In this document: positions 34,281-42,595 of the stretch, piece by piece
Position numbering within the stretch: position 1 is the first letter of the stretch
Layout of the letters: the number at the start of each line of letters is the position of its first letter
Assembly (NCBI RefSeq): GCF_014230055.1
Contig: NZ_JACHVA010000126.1
Location: 124,001-188,000, forward strand
Origin: Puniceicoccus vermicola
GTDB taxonomy: Bacteria; Verrucomicrobiota; Verrucomicrobiia; Opitutales; Puniceicoccaceae
DNA: 64,000 nucleotides
Reading direction: 5' to 3'
Translations under genes and position numbers: made by a program
The notes under the pieces: model-generated
Seen by the model: only the letters and a program-made list of their open reading frames with translations
Database searches by the model: none
Told to the model about the DNA's origin: nothing

Positions 34281-34829
34281 TTATTTCATGCGGCGGCGGT
34301 GAGCGAGTGTGAGAACGAGAGCGGCCAAGCCAGCGATCGCCCCGAAGGTCGAAGGTTCGGGGACGGCTCCGACTTCGAGGATAAAGCTGTCAGTGGAGTA
34401 CCCCGGGTTGCCCGTAAAGGTGCCGTCGCCCGAACTCCAGAGTCCAGCGCTGACAAAGCCTGAGGTGGAGTTCAGCACCAGAGAGCCGGTCTCCTCGGGC
34501 GTCGTATAACTAAACCCCACAAAATAGGCCTCGGAGGAATCGTAGTAGGCACTGTCGGCCACAAACGAAGTTCCGCCAACTGTTCCCGAAATCCCTTCAT
34601 CCCCGACCACGGCAATAAAGATGGCGTGCACCTCATTCGCGAAGCTTAAATCATATCCCCAATCCCAGTCGAAGGCGATCAGCGAACCTCGGTTGCTTCC
34701 CGGCCCCGCGGCGGTGCCGGAAATCGCGTAAGCCCCGGTGCTATTGTTGTATTCCAACGTAATGGCTGCCCCAGCGCTGGAACAGAAGAGACCTAAAGAT
34801 GCGAGTCTGAAGGCAACGGACGTTTTCAT
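34281..34829 (-). CDS. Small PEP-CTERM protein
   Basis: The 182-residue protein has a signal peptide (VAFRLASLGLFCSSAGA), a single Gly/Ser-rich beta domain without a recognised family, and a textbook sorting signal VPEPSTFGAIAGLAA with a hydrophobic helix and RRR tail. It is likely delivered to the outer envelope by an exosortase that is not in this window. It lies downstream of the 47.3-34.9 kb polysaccharide set on the same strand, about 70 bp after the last esterase, and may be its final gene. Confidence 0.85.
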   Translation of the reverse strand: MKTSVAFRLASLGLFCSSAGAAITLEYNNSTGAYAISGTAAGPGSNRGSLIAFDWDWGYDLSFANEVHAIFIAVVGDEGISGTVGGTSFVADSAYYDSSEAYFVGFSYTTPEETGSLVLNSTSGFVSAGLWSSGDGTFTGNPGYSTDSFILEVGAVPEPSTFGAIAGLAALVLTLAHRRRMK

Positions 34830-34897
34830 TGCGATCATTTTGTCTAAGCCTCGATATTTGCCAAGCTAATATACGATTTTTAGAGGCCTAATCAGGT

Positions 34898-35644
34898 CTA
34901 TTCGGTGAACGGCTCTACGGATGGCTCAAGCATCAGCATCTTCTCGGCGTAGCGCTGTCCGAGGAGGATCATGCTGTCGTGGTCGAAGTGCCATCGGTCC
35001 ATGGCGGTCAGGCCTTGATTGGAGACGACGGCGGTGTGCTCCACTACACTGGGTAGCTGGAGGATCAGCTGATTGAAGAGGTAGTCGCCGGAGGTGTTGA
35101 TCTGTCCGGCAATGAAGGGAATCTCGGGGGCATCCAGGTCTTCACGGAAATTGCGGATGAGCTGGCTGATTTTGTCGAGATAGGCGGGGTCGTTGGCGTT
35201 GGCCTCGCCTTGATGCCAGAGGATTCCTCGAAGCGTGCCATCTTTCAGTGCGATCTTGGTCCGGCGAAGGGCTTCCTGGTAGTATTCACTGTCGCGGGAC
35301 CATTCTTCTATTTTACTCCCTCCGCGAGCATTCACGACCAGCCCCAGTTCTCGTTCAGGTTGGGCCTCCCTCATTGCCAGAGAGAAGCTGTATCCGGGGT
35401 TCATTTTTTGCATGCTTAGATCCTTGCGGATCGTTGAGTAGCGGTTCAGGGGGTTGCTGGCTGGTTCCCATAGGTCTTCGCTATCCAAGAGAAAGACACC
35501 GGGGATTTCATGTGCATCAACTGGCGTATACGGTGCACGTCCAGCCATGTTCGATTGACCGATCAGCAAATAGAGATCGAGTTCCTTGGCGGTAACACTC
35601 GCGAGCGGGAGGAGGGCGATGAGGAGGATTTTGAATGATTTCAC
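34898..35644 (-). CDS. Secreted SASA-type carbohydrate esterase (sialate O-acetylesterase-like)
   Basis: The 248-residue protein has a signal peptide (KILLIALLPLASVTA). The nucleophile lies in LIGQSNMAGR (about S31), a GGSKIEEW block follows, then WHQGEAN and a C-terminal DRWHFDHDS with Asp and His of the triad. This is the SGNH-like SASA domain (CE6-like acetylxylan esterase / sialate O-acetylesterase). It would remove acetyl groups from sugars at the cell surface or periplasm. It is one of three tightly packed genes with an alpha/beta hydrolase and a GH1. Confidence 0.88.
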   Translation of the reverse strand: MKSFKILLIALLPLASVTAKELDLYLLIGQSNMAGRAPYTPVDAHEIPGVFLLDSEDLWEPASNPLNRYSTIRKDLSMQKMNPGYSFSLAMREAQPERELGLVVNARGGSKIEEWSRDSEYYQEALRRTKIALKDGTLRGILWHQGEANANDPAYLDKISQLIRNFREDLDAPEIPFIAGQINTSGDYLFNQLILQLPSVVEHTAVVSNQGLTAMDRWHFDHDSMILLGQRYAEKMLMLEPSVEPFTE

Positions 35645-35674
35645 AGCGATTTTGATTCGGTGGGGTTTTCCGGG

Positions 35675-36493
35675 TCAGAATCCGATTTCGCGCAACCAGC
35701 GTTCTGCCAGTGCCCTCCATTGTTCGACGGCGCCTTGCCGCCGAAAGTCGAGGGAGCAAATGCCCAGACCGTGAGAACCTTTGGGAAATACGTGAGCTTC
35801 GTGGGGGATTCCTTTCTCCTGGAGTCTTAGGGCCATGCGATAAGCGTTCTCGACAGGCACTGTGGCGTCTTCTTGCGTGTGCCAGATGAATGTGTCCGGG
35901 GCTTTCGAGTGGATCCTTTCGGGCCAATTGAGCTCCTCGGAGATAGAGGAGTTGGCGAACCCATTCCCGAGCAGGTTGTGCATGCTTCCCCGGTGGGCAA
36001 AGGGGCCCTGGGTATTTAGGACGGCATAGGCCAGGATGCAGGCGTCCGGTCGGGCCGGTATGGTTTGCAACGTCTGATCAGGATCGAGGAGCCAATCTTC
36101 TCGATCGAAGCCATTCGCGGTGCAGGCCGCGAGGTGCCCACCCGCGGAGAACCCAATGACTCCGATTTTCGATTCGTCGAGATTCAGATTCTCCGCTTGC
36201 TGGCGAAGCCACCGAAGCGTGTAGAGAGCCTGTTGTTGGGGGGCGGGATAGATCGTTTGATTCCGGTTCCCGCGGCTGACCGTGTAATCCAAAACAACGG
36301 CGGAGATCCCGATCGAGTTCAGCCAGGCGGCGACCGGAGGTCCTTCCGAGTGAACGACATCCTCATATCCTCCGCCGGGTAAAACGAGAAAGCAGGGAAA
36401 GCGCTCCCCATCCTCGAGGAGATGAAGGCCCAGGCGTGCCTGCGAGAGCACGAGATCGTCGGGGTGGAGTTTGTGAGAAGACTCGTTAGACAC
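35675..36493 (-). CDS. Alpha/beta-hydrolase (acetyl-xylan-esterase / BD-FAE-like)
   Basis: The 272-residue enzyme has the oxyanion loop LVLPGGGYEDVVHSEGPPVA, nucleophile S116 in GFSAGGHLAA, the Asp region WHTQEDATVP and the His in FPKGSHGLG, the pattern of BD-FAE-type and BAAT-like polysaccharide esterases. No signal peptide is present, so it should act on imported saccharides. The GTG at 36493 is chosen: it overlaps the GH1 stop codon by eight bases, suggesting translational coupling. The alternative ATG at 36574 would run 89 bases into the GH1 gene. Confidence 0.85.
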   Translation of the reverse strand: MSNESSHKLHPDDLVLSQARLGLHLLEDGERFPCFLVLPGGGYEDVVHSEGPPVAAWLNSIGISAVVLDYTVSRGNRNQTIYPAPQQQALYTLRWLRQQAENLNLDESKIGVIGFSAGGHLAACTANGFDREDWLLDPDQTLQTIPARPDACILAYAVLNTQGPFAHRGSMHNLLGNGFANSSISEELNWPERIHSKAPDTFIWHTQEDATVPVENAYRMALRLQEKGIPHEAHVFPKGSHGLGICSLDFRRQGAVEQWRALAERWLREIGF

Positions 36494-37901
36494 TGGTGGC
36501 AAGCTCGGGGAAGTTTGTGGAGAGAGGGGGATAGAGTGTATTATTCCGGATGACTTCGGAATACCAAATCGCACTCAGCTTGGGAGTCCGTTTGAGCGTT
36601 TCGTAGTCCATGTGGATGATGCCGAAGCGGATGCCGTAGCCCTCACCCCATTCAAAGTTGTCCATGAAGGACCAAAGGAAGTAGCCTCGCACGTCGATGC
36701 CGTCTTGGATGGCGCGGTGAAGTTCCTTCAAGTAGCTGCGGACCAAGTCGCGACGCTGTAGATCGAGGCACTCGCCGTTCTCGTTGAGGGGTTCGTCGTG
36801 GTAGCCGCATCCGCTTTCGGCGATGTAGATCTTTTGGTCCCCGTAGACGTCGCGGATGTGTCGCGGCCCCCAGTAGAGGGACTCGGGCGTGATCTTGAGC
36901 CAGTCGACGGAAGCGGTGGGATAGTCCGGAGGGAACGGAACTCGTTCCCGCTGGCCATCCGCGCCGGCTCGAACGTAGTAGCCCCAGTAGATATTCAGGC
37001 CGATGAAATCACACTCCGCGGTAATGAGCTCGAAGTCGCGTTCTTGCACGGTGGGGACGTTCTCCTCCCCAAATTTTTCGATGTACTCGGTCGAATATTC
37101 GCCCCGGTAAATTGGATTGAGAACGCGCATGCTATCTTCAATGAAGCAGGCCTGGGCGGCGTCGATGTCCCCTTGCGATTCGCTGAGGGGAATCGGGACG
37201 AGTGGGTTGTCCACCAAACCGACAATACTGCCTTCCTGGCCGTATTCGCGAACGGACCGCACCGCGTGGCCGTGGCAGAGAAGGGCATGGTGGAAGGTCT
37301 GATTGACGGTCTTAAGATCACAAACGATTCCGGGGGCGTTGCGTTCCATCCCGTAAGCGCGCTGCGTGAAGGCCACGATTTCGTTTAAGGTGAACCAGTG
37401 CTTTACGCGACTGCTGAAGGCCTTCACCACCGTTTCGGCGTAGCGGGCGAAGGCGTTGACGGTTTCGCGGGACCGCCAGCCTCCGAATCGTGCTTCCAGC
37501 GACTGGGGAAGGTCCCAGTGAAACAGGGTAACCCAAGGGGTGATGCCATTGGCCTCCATTGAGTCAAAGAGGCGGTGATAGTAATCGAGCCCGGCCTGGT
37601 TGACGTCGCCATCTCCCTCGGGGTAGATGCGGGGCCAGGAAATGGAGAGACGATAGTGCTCAATCCCAAGCTGGCGCATCAACGCGAAGTCCTCCGGGAA
37701 GCGATGATAGTGATCGCAGGCAACGTCCAGATTGTCTCCATTCTTAATCTTTCCCGGCACTTTCGCATAAGAGTCCCATACGGATTCGCCCTTACCGTCC
37801 GCATAGGCGCCTCCTTCGATCTGGGCGGCGGCGGCGGCGACTCCCCATTGAAAGGTTTCGGGAAAAGCGTATCGTGTAGCGTGGTGGGTGTTTGCGGTCA
37901 T
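36486..37901 (-). CDS. GH1 family beta-glucosidase-like glycosidase
   Basis: The 471-residue enzyme matches GH1 along its whole length: FPETFQWGVAAAAAQIEGG at the N-terminus, SISWPRIYPEG, and the acid/base E174 in FTLNEIVAF (usually TLNEP). The nucleophile is E362 in IYIAESGCGYHDE, where most GH1 members have TENG; the Glu is kept but the next residue is Ser. Length and layout are normal. With no signal peptide it should work in the cytosol on oligosaccharides or glycosides brought in by the neighbouring symporter. The ADP-ribosylglycohydrolase-fold gene lies 17 bp upstream. Confidence 0.92.
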   Translation of the reverse strand: MTANTHHATRYAFPETFQWGVAAAAAQIEGGAYADGKGESVWDSYAKVPGKIKNGDNLDVACDHYHRFPEDFALMRQLGIEHYRLSISWPRIYPEGDGDVNQAGLDYYHRLFDSMEANGITPWVTLFHWDLPQSLEARFGGWRSRETVNAFARYAETVVKAFSSRVKHWFTLNEIVAFTQRAYGMERNAPGIVCDLKTVNQTFHHALLCHGHAVRSVREYGQEGSIVGLVDNPLVPIPLSESQGDIDAAQACFIEDSMRVLNPIYRGEYSTEYIEKFGEENVPTVQERDFELITAECDFIGLNIYWGYYVRAGADGQRERVPFPPDYPTASVDWLKITPESLYWGPRHIRDVYGDQKIYIAESGCGYHDEPLNENGECLDLQRRDLVRSYLKELHRAIQDGIDVRGYFLWSFMDNFEWGEGYGIRFGIIHMDYETLKRTPKLSAIWYSEVIRNNTLYPPLSTNFPELATSV

Positions 37902-37918
37902 ATCGATGAGGGGATGGG

Positions 37919-39397
37919 TTATTGGTCGTTGGATGCGACTTTGGGCTCGGGAGCGGGAAGGGTGGCGGCATGCGGCAGCACACTTCCGTCCCAGGTGGTG
38001 ATGTGATAGTTTGGGAGGCCGATGTACGCAGAGGCTTCCTGATCCGCTGACCGGGAGTTCAACTCCAAACGGACGCGATAGGAGGCTTGGGAGGGTTGGA
38101 AGATGGTCTTTGCCTCTTGAATCGGTCGATGTACGGCTGGTACGAATTCGCTTTCTGTGGGACAGTCCAGAATCAATTGCTCATCGAGATAGAATCGGCA
38201 GCCCTCGCGGGCGAGGGCGACGAATCGGCAGCCGTTTCGCGATTCCGGTCCGACGGTCCAAGTCCATTCGGCACCACCGGCTTCCAGGACTTCCCGCGGT
38301 AATTCTCCGTTGGCCCAGGGGACCGGTGACGTCTCTCCGCGGGGGAGGATCCCAATGGTTCCGGGGAGGTCGTTCAAATTCACCACCGGAATTGCCGGTA
38401 ATGCTGGGAGCGGTGTCAGTGACTGTTTGGCAAACTTTTTCTGAAGCTTCAGGGTGCGGTCGGTGAGGTCTGCGAGAGTCTCCGCTGCCTGGATGCCGAT
38501 GATCCCGGGGCCGATGAAGACTCCATCACCAATCGGTGTTTTCCATCGCTCGTCGATTCCTTCCGGGCCGATCATCATGCCCAGTGTGGCGCCGACGGTA
38601 GCAGCGGTGCAGTCGGTGTCGTAGCCGCAGTTTGTTCCGAGAAGGAGCGACTTGTCGAAATCACCATCCCCGTAAAGCAGTGCCCACCCGATGAGCGCGA
38701 GATTCAAAGGAGCGTGGGTGAAGTTCTCCTGCCCATGCGTAGCCACGATCTCATGGTAGGCGTTCCATTCGCGGTGCCCGTGTGCATGGAGGTCGAAAGC
38801 GAGTTGGAGGGCTTTTGCGGTTTCGGATTGGGGGTCAATGGCTTCGAGAGCTCTTCGAAGAGCGTTCCGGAGTTCGACGTTGTCGAGGATCAGTGATTGA
38901 AGCACGGCGAGAAAAACCTCGCCGGCAATCCCCTCCCGGCCGTGATCGAGGGAGGCGTCGAGCCTCGCGTAGGCAGCGGCGTGTTCAGGTTTTCCGGCGC
39001 AAAGGATTGCCCAGATCTCGGAACGGATCGGAGAGCCCATGCTGGAGCCAAACCAGTTCTCGAAGGTGCCGACGGCTGCGGTTGGGACGCCGCGGCGTAG
39101 ATTCCAACGGCAGCGGCCGTATTCATCCCACATGTAGTGAATGTGGTCGATCCATGCTTGCCGGAAATCCTCCTGAGTGAGTTCGAAGCCCTTCTGTTCG
39201 AGTAGGTGTAGCCACACGAGTTGAAGTTCGAGATCATCATTGGGCGGAGCGATTGTCGGAACCGGATCGTAGTAGGTGAAATTGAGTGGGCCGATGTCGC
39301 CTTCTGCGGAAAGGCCGATCGTGCCTCCAATGGACTTGCCGAGCCAGCAGCCTGCGACACTTTCTTGCAGTGAGAGAGTTGTTTGCTTTTGTGTCAT
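37919..39397 (-). CDS. ADP-ribosylglycohydrolase-fold protein with C-terminal beta domain
   Basis: The 492-residue protein has the DraG fold metal ligands: NDDLELQL at about 53-60 and GTNCGYDTDCTAATVGA at about 255-270, matching the paired magnesium sites of ADP-ribosylglycohydrolases. The C-terminal 140 residues form a separate beta-rich module (PVPWANGELPREVLEAGG, FYLDEQLILDCP, YRVRLELNSRS), which resembles a carbohydrate-binding jelly roll. Its place between an FAD oxidoreductase and a GH1 in a polysaccharide operon suggests a sugar- or glycoside-hydrolysing role instead of protein de-ADP-ribosylation; that is inference. The stop is 17 bp before the GH1 start. Confidence 0.82.
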   Translation of the reverse strand: MTQKQTTLSLQESVAGCWLGKSIGGTIGLSAEGDIGPLNFTYYDPVPTIAPPNDDLELQLVWLHLLEQKGFELTQEDFRQAWIDHIHYMWDEYGRCRWNLRRGVPTAAVGTFENWFGSSMGSPIRSEIWAILCAGKPEHAAAYARLDASLDHGREGIAGEVFLAVLQSLILDNVELRNALRRALEAIDPQSETAKALQLAFDLHAHGHREWNAYHEIVATHGQENFTHAPLNLALIGWALLYGDGDFDKSLLLGTNCGYDTDCTAATVGATLGMMIGPEGIDERWKTPIGDGVFIGPGIIGIQAAETLADLTDRTLKLQKKFAKQSLTPLPALPAIPVVNLNDLPGTIGILPRGETSPVPWANGELPREVLEAGGAEWTWTVGPESRNGCRFVALAREGCRFYLDEQLILDCPTESEFVPAVHRPIQEAKTIFQPSQASYRVRLELNSRSADQEASAYIGLPNYHITTWDGSVLPHAATLPAPEPKVASNDQ

Positions 39398-39407
39398 GAA
39401 GCGATGC

Positions 39408-40820
39408 TTAGTGTGATGCGAGCGCGCTCGTCGTTGCCGGCAGTTTGGCTTTGCCTGCGATTAAGTGGGAACGCACGGATTCGTAGTCGATTTGGTTGGC
39501 TGGAAGCTTATTCTCGACCGCGACTGCGGCCATCGTTCCGGCGGCCTGACCGATGGCCATAGCGATTGGGCTGACGCGAAAGGCGGCCATGGCTTCGTGG
39601 GTGGCACTGATACAGCGTCCGGCGACGATCAAATTATTGGGCTGTTTCGGCAGGAGGCAGCGCATCGGAATTTGGTACTTTGTGTTGTCGGCTAGATGAT
39701 TGGAATTGGTTTCGACTTTATCGGGCGAGTGAATGTCGATGGGATAGCCACCCAGTGCGATGGGGTCCGGGAATGAGGTCTCGTTGAGCACATCCTCTGC
39801 GGTCATCGTATAGAGTCCTTCAATACGTCGTGTTTCCCGGATGCCTATCTGAGCCGCGCCGTCCATCTGGATCGCATTCTCAAAGCCTTTACAGTGTGTC
39901 TTGAGGAAATGGAATATCTGCAGATTTTGTTTGCGGCCAATGACTTCCGCTTTGCTCAAGTCATATGGATTGGTTCCGTCGAGTCCTTGGATACGTGAAG
40001 TATTCACAATGACGACCCCAGGTGTGGCCGTCTCGAAAAACAGAACAAACTCACGGGGCACATCCACTTCACCGCGTGCTTTGGCTGCTTTCCAAGTCTT
40101 GGTATAAGCTTTGAGACTGACGCGTGGCGTTTCTTTGAGTCGGCGGAGACCTTCTTCGGCTCCCAGATCGAATTCAAAATCGTCCGGATCATCGAAAACG
40201 CTTTGGCGAACGGCGGCCATGTCAACATTGCCGATTTTTAAATTCATGGTCATCGGCTGCGTGGCGTTGTCACCCGGTCGTCCCAAGGCAAATTTAGCGC
40301 CGAGAGCAGCCGATAAGTCACCGTCACCTGTGGCATCGATGAAGACCTTCGCCTCGTAGCGTTGTAGGCCAGCTTTATTGCAGAGTGTGATGGTGCTGAC
40401 TTGACCCGAATCGTCCTTTTCGGCGCAGGCAAAGTGTGTGTGGTAGAGTAGGTCGGCACCTGCTTCCAGTAGCATACTTTCCAGCTCGATCTTGAGTGCC
40501 TCGCTGTCGAAGGGAGTGACGGTGCTGCAGTAAGTGACGCTATCCGGGATGTGGCCAGGGCTGGCGTTTTTCTGCATCAGGCGTTGAATGAGTTCTTCCG
40601 CCTGTCCCATGACGACTTGCTCTCCAGCTGGGTTGTGAAAGCTCATCATGGGACCCACGCCCATGGCCGTGAGAGAGCCGCCAAGGAAGCCGTGTTTCTC
40701 AACGACAAGCACTTTCTTACCCTCACGAGCCGCTGCGATTCCGGCGTGCGCGCCCGATGGGCCGCCGCCCATCACGATGACGTCGTAATGATACTTTGGT
40801 AAATTTGTGGAATCAGACAT
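39408..40820 (-). CDS. FAD-dependent oxidoreductase (FAD_oxidored family)
   Basis: The 470-residue enzyme has the Rossmann motif VIVMGGGPSGAHAGIAAA near residue 15, VLVVEKHGFLGGSLTAMGVG behind it and the C-terminal IAMAIGQAAGTMAAVAVEN that closes the FAD site. This is the FAD_oxidored group common in planctomycetes and verrucomicrobia next to glycan genes. The dehydrogenase substrate is unknown; a sugar or sugar acid is likely from context. ATG 40820 lies two bases after the symporter stop. A TTG at 40826 would overlap that stop. Confidence 0.88.
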   Translation of the reverse strand: MSDSTNLPKYHYDVIVMGGGPSGAHAGIAAAREGKKVLVVEKHGFLGGSLTAMGVGPMMSFHNPAGEQVVMGQAEELIQRLMQKNASPGHIPDSVTYCSTVTPFDSEALKIELESMLLEAGADLLYHTHFACAEKDDSGQVSTITLCNKAGLQRYEAKVFIDATGDGDLSAALGAKFALGRPGDNATQPMTMNLKIGNVDMAAVRQSVFDDPDDFEFDLGAEEGLRRLKETPRVSLKAYTKTWKAAKARGEVDVPREFVLFFETATPGVVIVNTSRIQGLDGTNPYDLSKAEVIGRKQNLQIFHFLKTHCKGFENAIQMDGAAQIGIRETRRIEGLYTMTAEDVLNETSFPDPIALGGYPIDIHSPDKVETNSNHLADNTKYQIPMRCLLPKQPNNLIVAGRCISATHEAMAAFRVSPIAMAIGQAAGTMAAVAVENKLPANQIDYESVRSHLIAGKAKLPATTSALASH

Positions 40821-40822
40821 AT

Positions 40823-42580
40823 TCAATGATTAATGGAAGCGGCGAGCGATTTCGCCTTCATGCGCTTCCCTCCAATGCGAAGGAGGGCTCCGATGGTCAG
40901 GACAAAGCCCGCAACGAAGAGAATGCAGAGACGATTGAAGAGGTCGTTGGGGGCCAGGAGAATGAGGAGGATGAGGGCACCGACCGTGCAGACGGCTTTG
41001 GAGATGACAAAGTATTGCTCATAGTCGACCTCTGCCTCTCCCACCTCGTTCTGATAGTCGATTGGAGTGTGCATGTTTATGAAGAAGGCCCGGACATCGG
41101 CTTGGGACTTTTCGCTGGAGCGTTTCGACAGGATCAGGCAGACGATGGCTGCGACGGTGCCGAAGAGCATGATCCAGATCGCGCGTTCCTGAACGGTCCA
41201 GGCGTTCTCGAACATTTTTTCGTCGATGAAGGACCAGATTGACGGGGCGAGGCAGGCGAAGAAAATGGGGAAGTACGACCACTTCGGCAGCCTCTTTAGC
41301 CAGAGTCCCAGAAACATCGGAAACGACATCGGAACGCCGATGACCGAAGCCACGGTCAGGCTCGCGTCGAAAAGGGTGATCTGGCTGTAGAAGACGAAGA
41401 GTAATGCGTAGCAAACGATAAGAGTGCCGAGAAAGATGGTTGCGATGTGGCAGATCCGCATTTCGACCTTTTGCGAAAGGGGTTCGGTGCGGCCCAGGGC
41501 TCCCCGCAAACGGGGAATGATGTTGCGGACGATCGCCCCCACTTGGCTGTTGAGTCCGGTATCCATGCTGCTCATCGTAGCGGCGAACATGGCGGCGATC
41601 AGCATGCCCAGCAGCCCATTGGGCAGGAGCTTCATGGCGATGAAGGCGTAGGCGCTTTCTGCAGGCTTATCGAGTCCGGAGTTGAGAATGTCGGCCTCAA
41701 AGAGAAAGCGGGCGATCATCGGCGGGATAAACCAAACGGCACTTCCCAGAGCCATGAGGACGAAAGCCAGCCAGGAGGCGCGTGAGGCTTCCTTGCCATC
41801 GCGGGCGGAGATGAAGCGACCCGCAGCAGAGAGGCTGAGTTGGGAGTTTACCTGCATCAGGAAGATCGCGACGGCCCAAAGCCAGGTGTATCGGTTCCCG
41901 GGAAAGGCACCGCTTTCCTTGATGAATTGGAAGTCTTCTGCGAAGCGGGGGTCCTTGAAGAAAGAGAGAAACTCGGGGATGCCGCCAATGGCCCGCAATG
42001 ACAGAAAGCATACCAAAAGGGTAATGGAGAGCATGACCATGGCCTGCACGAAATCGGTCGCCATGACCGCCCACTTTCCGCCCGAGGTCGAGTAGAAGGT
42101 GACGATGACCGCAATCGAGATCATGACGGGAATGAGGGGCAGCCCCATCACCGTGCTGGCAAAGAGGGAAAGGGCGTAGAGTTGGATCGCTGCGGTTATG
42201 GGACCGATCAAGACTCCGAAGCAGGCGCCGAACTGCTCGACGGGCACTCCAAATCGCGTCCGGATGACATCCGCGGTTGTGTAGGCGCGGGTCTGGCGCA
42301 TCCACGGCCCGATGAAGAGACCACCACAGGCGAAGCCGGCACAGTTGGCGGCGTAAATGACGAGCAAGGAAGGGCCTCCCTCGAAAGCGGCGGAAGCATT
42401 TCCGGTGAAGGTGAAGGCACTGATCGCTGACATGAGAATACTCGTTCCGATCAGCCACCAGCTTCCTTGGCCACCTCCGCGGACAAAGTCACTTAAATTC
42501 GTGGTGAACTTCTTGAAGTAGGCCCCAAGAGCCAGAAGAACCCCGAGGTATACGGAGAGGGTAAGATATTCGATGATCAT
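40823..42580 (-). CDS. Sodium:solute symporter (SSS family)
   Basis: The 585-residue membrane protein has about 14 hydrophobic segments and SSS hallmarks: the N-terminal VYLGVLLALGAYFKKF, the DFVRGGGQGSWWLIGTSILMS opening and GLLIAAMFAATMSSMDTGLNSQ-like helix (here LIAAMFAATMSSMDTGLN). It would import sugars, sialic acids or sugar acids with sodium. It is the only transporter in the polysaccharide runs and replaces the SusC/D-type uptake found in bacteroidetes. It is tightly coupled to the FAD oxidoreductase gene and 16 bp after the lyase gene. Confidence 0.92.
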   Translation of the reverse strand: MIIEYLTLSVYLGVLLALGAYFKKFTTNLSDFVRGGGQGSWWLIGTSILMSAISAFTFTGNASAAFEGGPSLLVIYAANCAGFACGGLFIGPWMRQTRAYTTADVIRTRFGVPVEQFGACFGVLIGPITAAIQLYALSLFASTVMGLPLIPVMISIAVIVTFYSTSGGKWAVMATDFVQAMVMLSITLLVCFLSLRAIGGIPEFLSFFKDPRFAEDFQFIKESGAFPGNRYTWLWAVAIFLMQVNSQLSLSAAGRFISARDGKEASRASWLAFVLMALGSAVWFIPPMIARFLFEADILNSGLDKPAESAYAFIAMKLLPNGLLGMLIAAMFAATMSSMDTGLNSQVGAIVRNIIPRLRGALGRTEPLSQKVEMRICHIATIFLGTLIVCYALLFVFYSQITLFDASLTVASVIGVPMSFPMFLGLWLKRLPKWSYFPIFFACLAPSIWSFIDEKMFENAWTVQERAIWIMLFGTVAAIVCLILSKRSSEKSQADVRAFFINMHTPIDYQNEVGEAEVDYEQYFVISKAVCTVGALILLILLAPNDLFNRLCILFVAGFVLTIGALLRIGGKRMKAKSLAASINH

Positions 42581-42595
42581 TGGCGGACGCTCGGT

